Shown here piece by piece: positions 20,188-31,160 of a stretch of DNA of 64,000 nucleotides. Position 1 is the stretch's first letter; every line of letters begins with the position of its first letter. The notes below the pieces were generated by a model. It had not been told where the DNA came from, searched no databases, and was given only the letters and a program-made list of their open reading frames with translations. The stretch is from Helicoverpa zea (taxonomy: Eukaryota; Arthropoda; Insecta; Lepidoptera; Noctuidae), in the NCBI RefSeq assembly GCF_022581195.2, contig NC_061461.1, positions 8,494,001-8,558,000 of the forward strand, in the 5' to 3' direction. Made by a program: the position numbers and the translations under genes.

Positions 20188-23100
20188 TCAAAAAACGGTA
20201 GCGCCCACTAGGTAAATACAAGAGTGTGGAAAAAGGTAAGTACTTCGTCGAACTTGCCTCGAGTTTGTGATTTTTAATTTAGAAAAATCACACATGGCGT
20301 AAACGTTTAACTTGTATATAAGGTATTTTATACAATAAAACACAAATAAATCAAAACTAAAAGAATAGGTATATTGTATTAAAGCCATAGTAACTTGCAA
20401 ATAAACTACTGAAGGTTTCTCGCTTCGGTTTCTCTGTATGTAACTGTGGTATTCGGATATTCTTGCGAAAAATGAATGTACATCAAAATATCCATTTACA
20501 ACACCAATCAAAATTTGTTCATCCTCTCCTGGTCTGATATTATTACGTGAACAAACTAGAGGACCTCCAGAATCACCCTGCAATACAAAATATGTTTTAT
20601 TTCAGTATGATTAAAGTTGATAATTGATTGGCTATAGTAGTATTTTGTACCTTTCCAACATCTGCATCGCTTCGAGATGTGCAAACGAACAGTGACATAT
20701 CTTTGCGGTGATATTTAGTGCACCAGGAATTAGAAAAAACGAGTATGTGAGCCTTCAACAGAGTGTCAGATATTAGCTGAAATTATTCAAAGGATTATGA
20801 TTAATTAGAAATTATATAATTAGCTATATCTCGTCTACTGTAATTCCAATCGTTTATTTATGTCAACCTCCTGAAATATTGCACAGATGCAAATCAACAC
20901 CTTACATATATCGGGTGTGTCGTTCATAATCACATTAAATGAAATGCGTTAATATACTGGTTAATATATGTCGATTAACACCAAGAAAAAAGAAAAATAC
21001 GTGAAAATAAAAAAATGCATTTTTCAAACAAAGTAAATAGAATAAAAATGTGCGAAAATTAGAACACCATATAGAAGTCAGTCATTACAAACAGCTGAAA
21101 TTCTCCCTTGAAAACTGACAGCTGTCAACTGATCAAAACATTCGATACTTCTAACTTTATCTCTGCTTTACACATGATGTTGTAAATTATAAAAACGAAA
21201 AATGAGTCCTGTGGCTAAACCACTGAATGGATTATGTTATTTTTTTTACAATTCGCTATAGAATATCATGAAGTACATGTGATAGAATTTAATGTGATTA
21301 TGAACGACACACCCGATATATTTTTGGAAGAGGGTTAGATAGCGTTAATCGCTTAGATTTTTCCTTTGCTAGCTTCCACCAGCGGTTTCATCCCCTTTAG
21401 TATAATATTAATACCTATTTCCCGCACATGGATAAAATGCCTATATATTATTTTGATGGTCATAAGCTACATGCATAAGCTGCCGGCAGTTAACTACTAC
21501 AGGCAGTATTCTTTCTTAGTTGTAGGTACGTTGTATTCGTCGGAAATATTTCAAGGCTAATATGTAATTTGAAAAGCGAGACTAATTTACCAAAAGCGAT
21601 AATTATTGCACACAGTTATCAGGCATAATTATATTATAAAAAAAATTATTTATTTTGTTTTAAAGAAAGCTTACAGACTAATTACACCAATTATTTAACA
21701 AAGTATATAAAATAATTGCTAATGACAAGCTTCCACATGTTTACAGAATTATATTAAGTTCATATTTTTAACAAACAAACGTGTTTCACTTGCTTCACTT
21801 TTATACTTAATTCAAGTAGGAATAGGAGGATGGGAACATTTTAGCAGGAAACAGGTAAATGAACTACATGCGTCTCCCATCAAAATAGTCCGTATTCAAA
21901 AATTTTCTTATCTTTTGTGCGCTAGTGCAGAATAGATCAATATCCAGGTGAGATGGCAATTTATTAAAAGCTGTAACGCTGCGTATGCAGAAGGCATTAC
22001 CCCTATAATTTGTTGATGCGTGTGGTGCCTGTAGTAGAGGCCGTTTTCGTAATTTGTTTTGATTGGTACGAATAAAATGCGATACATTAGTCTAAGTTTA
22101 AATTTATTTTAATCTATCGGGTGTGTCGTTCACAATCACATTAAATTCTATCACATATACTTTATGATATTCTATGGCGAATTGTAAAAAAAATAACCTA
22201 ATCCATTCAGTGGTTTAACCACAGGAGTCATTTTTCGTTTTTATAATTTACAACATCATGTGTAAAGCAGAGATAAAGTTAGGAGTATCGAATGTTTTGA
22301 TCAGTTGACAGCTGTCAGTTTTCAAGGGAGAATTACAGTTGTTTGTAATGACTGACTTTTATATATGGTGTTCTAATTTTCTCACATTTTTATTCTATTT
22401 ACTTTGTTTGAAAAATTCATTTTTTTATTTTTACGTATTTTTCTTTTTTCTTTGTGTTAATGGACATATTAACCAGTATATTAACGCATTTCATTTAATG
22501 TGATTATGAAAAACACATTCGATATATACATTTAAAAGAAAGTCGTGTTAGTTACACATTTTATAACTCAAGAATGGCTGAACCGTTAAAGCTGAAAATT
22601 AGAGGGCCCGGGAGAAGGACATAGGACATAGTTTTTGTCACCATCCGGGACTCGAGTGAAACCGCGGGCAGAAGCTAGTTCATCACAAAATATGTGAAAT
22701 TAATATTTAAACTCACCCTACTTGAGATCATCCCATACCCAGAAACCAAGCAGAGACCCTCATAGTCTTCAAATTTATGGGCAAGCTTTACAGGTTTCAC
22801 ATAATTATTAAATTCAAAAGGTTCCATTACAAACTGTAAAAAAAAATATTATACTTACTTATTAAAAGTGACCCGACCCCAACATAGTTGGGAAAAGGCT
22901 CGGAGGATGATGATGACTTATTAAAAGCGACCGTGTTTCGGAGGGCACGATAAACTATAGGTAAGCTGTCATTTGAACACCTTTGGTAACCGTTACGGGT
23001 AGTAAGAAGCCAGGTTTGACAAAGTCTTACCTAAGAGCATTAGGTTGCCGGAGTAACTGGGTTGAGGAGGTCAGATAGGCAGTACCTCCTTGTAAAACTC

Positions 23101-25258
23101 TAGTACTCAGCTGCATCTGGCAGACTGGAAGCCCACCCTAACACAGATGAAAAAGCTCAGGGAAAGGCTCGGGAGATGATGATGATAACTTATTACAAAT
23201 GACCTTGCATTTCTGAATAGCGCGTTTTTGTAAAAAGAAGGAATACGTTTGAAAAATAAAAGTTGTTTTAAAATAAATAAATAATTTATATTATGACTTG
23301 GACTGATGATGCTGATGCGCGTATGTATTGCTTGCTACAAACGAAATAAACTGCCTTGCAGGATAGAAGTTCTGTGTCGATCGCAATTCTTAAATCGTTT
23401 TATATACGGGGTGTACGAATGCCTTTAGAGCTCGTGTTCACGACAAGTTTTTTTGTTGTGACCCATACAGCATAAGCTGACCAAAATACATATGATGAAT
23501 TTACCGTAGATTTTGATGGCATAAACGTGCCGTGTACGAATTATTTAATTTAATTAAGCTCTTAGAATTCATTCAATCTGGTATCTACATCTAGTTTAAC
23601 TATACCATTTTTTTAACGATGTCAAAAATCACCAAATGACCCCTCCCGCTATGGTTTAGCAGTGGTGAGGGAGTGTCAGACACTTACTGACTAAAAACCG
23701 TCGTGTTCTACTTCACTATACCTGCCAAATTCAATAAATCGAAGAGTTGTATAAGCTCACCAAAATAGCTAAATCGTAATGAGGAAAACTGTATCCCTTA
23801 GGATAAGTAATGTTACGTATACTCCGCCATTGCTCATGCTTCTGCATACTGCGGGCTGTATTTCTTAGGGTGGCTGCAACTGCATATATATTGTCCAGAT
23901 TTGTTATACGAGTTCTGTAAAGTAATATATTTGAATTCAGGCAGCCTTTTTAGGTCAACATTAGATGTACATAGTACAAAAGGCAGATGAGATGAGATGT
24001 TCGATATTCTTGTTCATAAAAATCTGTCAACTGTGAGTTTCTGATTTTTTGAGAAACACTGCAATTGTTTCAAAAACCAAGCGTAAACACAAAGTTGAAG
24101 GGGATTTTTTAAAATGTTTATAGTATGCCTATATGAGGATACGCTATTAATTTACACAACTGTAAATGTATTGCATAAAAAATAGGTATTTACTCCAAAC
24201 ATAATCCTAAAAACGTTGGCTTTTCGTCGAGGAAGCAATGTGCAGCTGATACTATTTTAGTAGGGCCAATGATTGCGCCACCACAAAACGTGTAAAACAA
24301 ATTTTGATCTTGATGATGTCTTTCTTTGAAAGCAATCTGAGGAACAAAAGAAGCTTGATGAATTCTAAGCATATTTGTATATAATAGACACAAGTACACG
24401 ATTCTCAGAATATAACTTTAGGCTTAGTTAAGAGGGAAAAGCAAGTTGCTCAAATGTATTAATATTTTTACTCTAAAAAAATTGGGCCCTGGCTTCAAGA
24501 TTACAGAAATTTCTGGTTACTATAATTCGATTACGTTGATGCATAACTACGCCGACGTACGCCAGCCTTCGTGTTAGTTTTGCCTTCCCCTCGGACTAGG
24601 TATAAGAATGAGGTAATAAAGAGTGCACCCGTATCTGCGTAAACGCTTGTGGACTATATACTTCACTGCCTCGTTGGTCTAGTAGTCGCAAGTGTGGCTG
24701 CTGAGCACGAGGTCTCGATTCCCGAGTTGGGCCGAAATAGCTTGGTGGGTTTTAGAAGACTTTCACAAACGAGCCCGGAGCCTGGAAGTTGGTGATTGAT
24801 ACACCCGTTCATCGGAGAGCGCGTAAATGTCGGTCATGCGCCTGATCTCTCTCCGGTCGTGTCGGATTGCCGTCCCATCGGGCTATGAGAGTGAAGGAAT
24901 AGGGAGTGCACCTGTGTCTGCGCTAATGCTTGTGCACTATAATATGTCCTGCGCAGTTGGCTAATCTCCTTACATGAGAGCAGCCGCCGTAGCCGATAAT
25001 CGGCTAGGAGGACATCATAAACAACATTTATCCCATAGGGGTACAGGGTCTTTCCGCGCATTGGGGATGAAAGCTAGGTAAGTTAAAAGATATAAGCACC
25101 TGATAGGGAAGCTCTCCAAGTTCCGCTGGAAAACCTTTTAAAATTCGCAATGACAGGTTTCTCGGGAAAAAAGGTATATCATGACAAAAGCAAACCTGGA
25201 AGAAAAAGTTAGCGATCACATAGAATATTACAATTATTGTTGCGAAAGAAATATTCAT
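20188..25258 (-). CDS. Secreted S1 serine protease, intact triad, long C-terminal tail
   Basis: Six minus-strand exons: 25100-25258, 24194-24336, 23761-23914, 22717-22833, 20651-20776 and 20188-20577. They join in the same phases as the neighbouring protease into about 362 residues. The ATG at 25258 gives a compact signal peptide (NISFATIIVIFYVIANFFFQ); an in-frame ATG at 25310-25312 would add 18 polar residues. The activation site is LR-ILKGFPAELGELPYQ. His57 is in VSAAHC, Asp102 in FPHYDLAIL, Ser195 in GDSGGPLVC; Asp189 is in ADVGKGD. As in its neighbour, Cys191 and Cys220 are both absent. The last exon is longer (129 residues) because of an extra tail after SEYHSYIQRN that contains a hydrophobic run (FSFDLFVFYCIKYLIY). 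Intron 4 (20777-22716) is swollen by two MITEs, a LINE piece and a Helitron-like piece. Substrate and role unknown. Confidence 0.88.
20911..21316 (+). mobile_element. 406-bp TA-flanked MITE, copy A
   Basis: Ends TCGGGTGTGTCGTTCATAAT and its near-perfect inverse at 21316, with TA on both sides (20909-20910, 21317-21318). TA duplication suggests a Tc1/mariner-type non-autonomous element. It lies in intron 4 of the 20-25 kb protease. The body matches copy B at 22117-22522 in reverse orientation. No coding capacity. Confidence 0.85.
21640..22091 (-). mobile_element. 3' end of a non-LTR retrotransposon (5'-truncated)
   Basis: The minus frame from 22091 to the stop at 21864 reads 75 residues, including ASTNYRGNAFCIRSVTAFNK and LPSHLDIDLF. 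This is the 'S...W/FN.LP' C-terminal signature seen after the reverse transcriptase domain of Jockey/CR1-like LINEs. The downstream minus-strand part (21640-21863) is AT-rich 3' UTR with no clear tail. The fragment sits between the two inverted MITE copies. Confidence 0.65.
22117..22522 (-). mobile_element. 406-bp TA-flanked MITE, copy B (inverted relative to A)
   Basis: The same length as copy A and most of its sequence in reverse. TA at 22115-22116 and 22523-22524 flank it. Its right terminus has decayed (GAAAAACACATTCGA instead of GAACGACACACCCGA), so it looks slightly older or less constrained than copy A. Confidence 0.85.
22537..22678 (+). mobile_element. Helitron-like 3' fragment
   Basis: Contains AACTCAAGAATGGCTGAACC and ends CCGCGGGCAGAAGCTAG at 22678, followed by T. 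The 3' end fits the Helitron-like family also seen at 33964-34189 and 63053-63238. The 5' boundary is unclear. It ends about 40 bp from the exon at 22717. Confidence 0.6.
22868..23190 (+). repeat. Two overlapping or tandem SINE pieces
   Basis: A short 3' piece (22868-22918, GACCCCAACATAGTTGGG ... GGATGATGATGA) is followed by a longer diverged copy of the same SINE (22935-23190). The latter has its GGAGGGCACGATAAACT and GAGGAGGTCAGATAGGCAG blocks. Intron 3 of the 20-25 kb protease. Confidence 0.7.
23620..23712 (+). repeat. SINE-like fragment, head of the 'CTTACTGACTAAAA' family
   Basis: CCAAATGACCCCTCCCGCTA followed by GAGGGAGTGTCAGACACTTA, matching 6890 and 15195. It stops abruptly near TCGTGTTC. 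Confidence 0.65.
24668..25017 (+). repeat. Near full-length tRNA-headed SINE in intron 1 of the protease
   Basis: The head holds an A-box-like TGGTCTAGTAGTCGC and a B-box GGTCTCGATTCCCG. The body runs through CCCATCGGGCTATGAGAGTG and GCGCAGTTGGCTAATCTCCT and ends near 25017. The right half matches 12992-13195 in reverse. A short second body fragment (about 24605-24660) precedes it. The copy ends about 80 bp from exon 1 of the protease. Confidence 0.75.
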
Positions 25259-25312
25259 TTCACCATGAATTTCGTAAAAACTAATACATTCTTTACAAAC
25301 TATGAATTTCAT

Positions 25313-27897
25313 GCATCTCTCGACAAATTAAAATTTCATGTCACTGGTCAAGTCAGGGCGTTCTGAAACGTCTGTAGAAGCCACGAGTAGAAACAGAAAT
25401 TAGGATTTTGTCAGGGGTGGTTTAAACCATTATAAAATTCAACTTGAGTAACTGGAATGAGAACTCGTCGGTACATATTAACAAATAAAACATTATAATT
25501 TGTGCACATTCTGCACACGCTATGTGGCGCCATCTGTCGAGACCTGTAAGCGTTACGAGCAGTTCGCGTTACATTCTGCTTGGGGAATGGAAAATGGGGT
25601 TCATGATAACAAACGGTTCTTAGAAGATTAGGTAGATGGCAGTATATCATTCATTTTGTATTGAGTACTCGATCGAGTACTATATAATTACGGAGGAAGG
25701 AATGATAGGTACCAATATACTATGCACATGAAGAAAACATTTTTAAATTCCGAGGTGAACAGTATATATTCAACCGTCTTTTTCGGATTCGGTAAATTTT
25801 CAGATTAAGTAAAAAACGTCCTTATAGTTCTTTAGAAGATGTGGAGGCCAGTTATTTAGTACCTAAGGCTGGAGGTACGACTATCAATATCGTTACACAG
25901 CCCCATCGTAGAAGTTCTGCAAAAACCCATGTAGCTTCATCAACAATGTAGGTACCTACTTAATGCTCACTTCCCGTTCGATGTGATAAGCAGCTGGTTG
26001 ACACTTCTCTTGACCCAAAAGTAAAATTACTTCGTGCAACGGATATAAGAATAATTCTGTCAGCTGCAATGGGCAGTCTTTCTACAGTACCTAATGGAGA
26101 AAAACATGTCTATTTCATAACTCTGTAAATAAAATAAGTACTTACCTATGTGTAAAAATTTAGTTTTTCGAAGTGCTATAAAAGCTATCTTTTAGCACTT
26201 TAAGATCGCATTACACCCAACTCTCAATGCCTTTTTGTAAAGAAATAACGATATAAGACCAGACAGATGAAACGGTATACAGATAAGAAGAAAAAGACAT
26301 GTATTTATACATTCAAAGGTACACAATCCTCAATCTAAACCATCACAAGCAAGTCATAAGCATCACTAAGTTTCCTGCCATTTCAACTCCAAAACTGTTA
26401 ATTAATTAAAGTTTTAAAATATCTCGTCTCGCAAACTTCCTCGTATAATCTTGGACGTAGTTTTAAGGCGATCTCAGACGTGCATTATAGATCAGATGTT
26501 TCATTACCTGTAGACGTAGCCTGAAGGATCCGGATCTCGGTCCATAAATTATAAACTTCCGTTAGTTTGGTCTTGGCAGATTTCTGTAGTGGTACACTGC
26601 TTGCTTATTGAGTAGGGGTGGAAATATTTGTAAATTAAATTGCTCTAGTGAATAGAGAGTCGAATTTATTATTTTGATAGTAAGTATTGATTGGTTTTTA
26701 CGTCAGTTTCTTCATCTTCCTCCTGCTCTGTTCCCAGTTTAAAGACACTATTATTTAGAAAATTCTGTGAACAATCTTATTATAGTTAACTTTGTAATTC
26801 TTGTTTTAAAAAAACAAAACTATTTCGTTAGGTAAAGAACGCATTAGTAGAAGATTTCCTTTGTATCAGTAGATTGCTCTTTCAATAAAAAATCGAAAAA
26901 TACCACCGCAATTAACACACAATTTTCTACACATTTTATACACACACAATAAGCCAACCTCCTTCAATTCCAATTTCAACTCTCTCATTCGAAACTTGAG
27001 ATCTTAGAACCTCAAATTGGAAAATTTCACCTCGTGAGGTTCTCCCTTCAGAAATCCGTTGGTAGAGAATTGTCTTGAGATTTGTATTTAATTAGTGCGA
27101 CCTCAAGTCGATGTGTGTAGGCGGATATTAGGCCTGCATACATAATGCGATGCTTTGCAAGCCATCCGACGCAAATAAGACGTGAAACGTATTTAATTGA
27201 TAGGTTATTCTTGATAATTTGAGGAAGATTTCCAGCATCAGTTTTGGAAACTGAGTCCATTTGCCTTTTAAGTCTTATGAATATTTTATGAAAGTTTCCA
27301 GCTGTTCCCCTTAGGTTCCGCCCGCGTTCTGAGGGAACTAGTTCATAAGTAGTATTTCTCAGGCCCTACACCATATCTCTGTTTCATTAACATCGGTTTA
27401 TTTGTTTTGGCGTGGAAGCGCGACACACAGTCTTACTTTCGCATTTACAATATATGTAAGGATGTTAGTGGTTGTCTCAACTTATTCAGAAGATGATTAT
27501 CAAAGCAACCACTACACTGTAACCAAAGTAGGACACGTTCCATAGAAATTCATACCTACTAATGCGGTAAAAAAATTTCCAGTTATTGGCGACATCATCA
27601 CATTTGCAATCGTAAGCAATGTTCAGAATTCTTAGTGTTACATAGTTCTAACTGCACCAAACACCTACAAACGCACGACAAGACACAAGATGTCGCTAAT
27701 TAGGTCTGTTAAGTTAAACAAGTTGGTACACCGTCACTACCGACATACTAATTAAGTGATACGTTGTTCCTCTTAGTACTAAGTTGGTTCTAAGTTGTAT
27801 TGTCTAAGTTTGGTTAGACCGAACTTAGGATTCCTTGGTTTAATTTTAATTGAGTTTGTTCAGTTCTTAAGTAGGTACATATTTTCATTTGTAGTTA
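25313..27897. other. Intergenic interval, no gene seen
   Basis: AT-rich DNA upstream of the 20-25 kb protease. No exon, transposon end or structured repeat is recognisable. The short open frames here lack any family resemblance or splice context. Confidence 0.5.
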
Positions 27898-28085
27898 GTC
27901 AGAACGGGTAGTCAGAAGCCAGTAAGTCTGACACCAGTCTAACCAAGGGGTATCGGGTTGCCCGGGTAACTGGGTTGAGGAGGTCAGATAGGCAGTCGTA
28001 TCTTGCAAAGCACTGGTACTCAGCTGAATCCGGTTAGACTGTAAGCCGACCCCAACATGATTGGGAAAAGGCTCGGAGGATGATG
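27898..28085 (+). repeat. SINE copy, near-identical to 6580-6754
   Basis: Shares long identical stretches with 6580-6754 (CTAACCAAGGGGTATCGGGT, GTTGAGGAGGTCAGATAGGC) and the GGCTCGGAGGATGATG end. The high identity suggests recent activity of this SINE. Confidence 0.8.
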
Positions 28086-28309
28086 TATTTTCATTTGTAG
28101 CTAATTGTATCTTAGATGAGTTTTAATTGTTGTGTTATGTGCACTTGATACTGATTTTTGCCTTCTATTTTTGTTAAAATTAGAGTAACTCTACACACTT
28201 CAGCTCAATTAATCACACTTCTTTTACCGTGAAACCATAACACGCAGCTTCCTACCTATTACATTCATAATGTCTGTTCTACACTTGTTAAGGTCAGTTC
28301 TACAGGGTC

Positions 28310-28490
28310 AGGACGCAGCTGAGTACCAGTGTTTTACATGGAGCGACTGCCTATCTGCCCTCTTCAACCCAGTTCCCCGCTCAATCCGATACCTCTTCTT
28401 AAGACTGGTTGTCAGACTTTCTAGCTTCTGATTACCTGTAACGACTGCCAGAGATGTTCAAATGACAGCCGGGATTTATTTATCGTGCCT
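28310..28490 (-). repeat. SINE copy in reverse orientation
   Basis: On the minus strand it follows the same order of blocks as 22935-23190 (GGCACGATAAAT, GTCATTTGAACATCTC, GATAGGCAGTCGCTCC). It is more diverged than the 27898 copy, only about 225 bp away. Confidence 0.7.
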
Positions 28491-30209
28491 ACCAAAACCC
28501 AATTCGCAATTGTTAAGAACATAAAAAGCCACTAGATAGCAAAAATGAACAGATGCGTCACAATGCTTCGTTACGCCGACGCCTCGCGCACTCAATAAAA
28601 ACATCATAATGAATCATAATGTTGCGCATATGCCACTTTTTAAAGGACAGCCGATCGGTTGGGTTGGTCTATGTTCTTTTGTTAGTATAAGAGCAAACTG
28701 TTGTTATGGCGTGTTGAGAGTTTGAAAGAAGCGTGGGCCAAATTATTTTAATTCTTTCTACCAGAATTTGTTCACTCATAATCAGAAAAACATTGAGGTG
28801 TCTTTTTTTAACTATCTACTCGTGTAAACGAATTATTTACCAACCAAATAATATTTATCTCAATATCCAATTCACAACTTTATTCTAGGCACTACCTAAT
28901 ACTTAATAAGAAATAATGTGTAGAAAAGTAAATTAAATTATGTAGTTGATATTCTGTTACATTGTACATATACATATTATATTGACATTCAGTTTAATCT
29001 TATGTACAAAAACATAATTAACAGAAGGTATATGAACCAAATCATCAGCTGTATGAGGTTTCTTCAGAATTATAATACTTAGTAGTCATTGTCCAATAAA
29101 AATGCAATGGCAACAAAAAATATCCAGTAGGTACGATATGGTCAAACCAGAAGGTCACTCAAGTGACTAATGGCGCAACAAAAAGCTATTTAATAGTGGG
29201 CCCATCCAGGCCATTATAGTTAGCGAACGGTGCTTATTAAAAATGTGGCCTGAATATCAAATTGCTATCTCTGTATTGTATCGCACCCCTAAATCAGAGG
29301 TACTGGGTACCCCTTGGTTTGTGTAGCCAGTGTAATAGTGAGCTATAGAAGATTTAGACATGGCAGTTTTTTTTGTTTTGCCGTAATTTTATTGACAGTG
29401 TACACAATTTTCTAACATTATATTTTCATGTGATAAAAAGCAGTAAGAAGTCTGCAATATAATAAAAATTATTTTAAGCAAGCATTTAAAATTCAAGTAG
29501 GTAACGAATTATATATTAAAAAAACATAAGTTACTGGCCAGCTTTATTTTTTCAGATGGGCTTATTTTATTTTCACAAGCAAAAACAATCATACAATTTT
29601 GTACGATAAGTGCTAAGAATCACTGTGATTGAAGTGGAAGAAATCTTACAAATCGTACGTCTATCATGATAAAAATATAAACGAAAAAATCTGCACCCTC
29701 TAAAACTTTAACGCTCTTCATAAAAAAGCTACAAGTCTGTGCAGCAGTTATCGAGGGCGCCACTAGCCCTAACGTGTCCTATTGTTTGTTGTTTTTTTTT
29801 TATAAATAAATTCAGTTGTCACATCTCAGATGATAAATGGTCGCACTGACATCGCGCTCATATGGCGAAATTCGGAGGAGCCACTTGAGCCACTTGTTAG
29901 TGTAGCGATGGTGCACGTTTTTTTTTAATAATAATTTATAATTTTATTTTCTTCATAATTAGAGTTTTTTGTTCTTTCCTATTTGAATAAACAGTTAGTG
30001 TCGTCTTAGGTTTCATCTATACTAGGTAATATATGTAGGTATAAGGATGCTTTATCCATAGGCGAAGAAGTTTCCGCGGCACGCGGGAGAAAACCCGTGA
30101 AACTCAAAAATTCAGTCTATCAATCGGATTTTATTAGCAAAACCATAAATACTATCGTTGTTTAAAATTGCGCATAAAAATATTCCTTCGCTTTCAATGT
30201 CACAAATAA
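28491..30209. other. Intergenic interval, no gene seen
   Basis: AT-rich with a few GC-richer patches (about 28560-28680, 29740-29900) that I cannot assign. A partial Helitron-like piece is likely at about 30015-30105 (CTATACTAGGTAATATA ... CGCGGGAGAAAACCCG). Confidence 0.45.
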
Positions 30210-31160
30210 ATTAGCAAAGCAGAGGGTAAAACACTTTATAATATTAGAAAATATCTTTCGGAACCCATACGGAAAACGCTTGTGGAATCCATAGTACTGT
30301 CTCAGTTTAACTATTGTGACACGGTATATGGACCAAGACTGTACGAAAAAACCAAAAAAGCCATACAGAGAGTTCAAAATGCGTGCGTCCGATTCTGTTA
30401 TCCTGTCCCTAAGCGTGCTCATGTCACGCCGTTTCTTAACGATACAGACACCTTAAAAATGGAAGCTCGTAGAAAAATACATCTCGCGTGTCTGGTACAT
30501 AAAGTTATTTTTAAGAAAAGGCCAGCATACTTGTACGACAAGCTCGACTGGGTTAGGGACGTGCAGCAGAGATGTACCCGCAGGAGAGAAGCAAATAAAT
30601 TAGTTATACCTGCTCACAGAACGGCTCAGTATAAGGGAGGGTTTAAATACTCTGCTACCAAGATATGGAACGATCTACCCCCTCCCCTTCGCAGTAGTAT
30701 GTCCCAGGTGACCTTGAAAAAACATTTGAGTATATTATTTTTAAATAAACAGAAGTCAGAGTAACAACCTCCAAATAATATAATGTCAGTCATAATACCT
30801 CCTAGTATTATTTATCATAGTATTTTTCATGTTTTTATTATATTAAGATCATAAGTTCTTGTAATGTTTTCTTTTTTGTCAAATTCAGTTTAATGTGTGT
30901 TTTTTTTTTGAAGGATAAGTGCTTTTCATTTCATTTTTTTTTTATATAATTTCATTTCATTGTTTTTTTTTTAATTTCGTGTGCGCGCAGATGTGTTATA
31001 TGTTACCTCAACAGTCAGGGGCCATCTGAAAATCAGTGCTGTGCATTAGCACAGCATATACTGAGATGGAACCCTTGCTACGCTGTATTTTTTTGTAAAT
31101 GTATATTTTTTTGTGTTCATGTGTGTGTAGCAAAATAAATGGTTTAAATGGTTTAAAAGC
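30210..31160 (+). mobile_element. 5'-truncated non-LTR retrotransposon with reverse-transcriptase tail and 3' UTR
   Basis: An open frame from 30210 to the stop at 30762-30764 encodes 184 residues from the region after the reverse-transcriptase catalytic core. Features are the LVESIVLSQFNYCDTVYGP segment, a KAIQRVQNACVRFCYP segment and the C-terminal YSATKIWNDLPPPLRSS motif. This is typical of Jockey/CR1-type LINE ORF2 C-termini. The YxDD-bearing core is missing, so it cannot move by itself. A 3' UTR with many T runs follows, ending in AAATGGTTTAAATGGTTTAAA at about 31137-31158, a short tail repeat typical of LINE 3' ends. The reading frame is unbroken, suggesting a fairly recent insertion. 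Confidence 0.8.

Noticed and set aside
24668..24740. Possible tRNA gene
   Set aside because: A-box and B-box are present but the arms do not give a full cloverleaf, and the sequence continues into a repeat body shared with 12992-13195, so it is a SINE head. The same applies to 3690-3790 (-).
25259..25312. Upstream in-frame ATG of the 20-25 kb protease (25310-25312)
   Set aside because: It would add 18 polar residues before the hydrophobic core. The ATG at 25256-25258 gives a normal signal peptide. Not excluded, only less likely.
30162..30422. 86-residue minus-strand frame
   Set aside because: Antisense shadow of the LINE coding region at 30210-30764.
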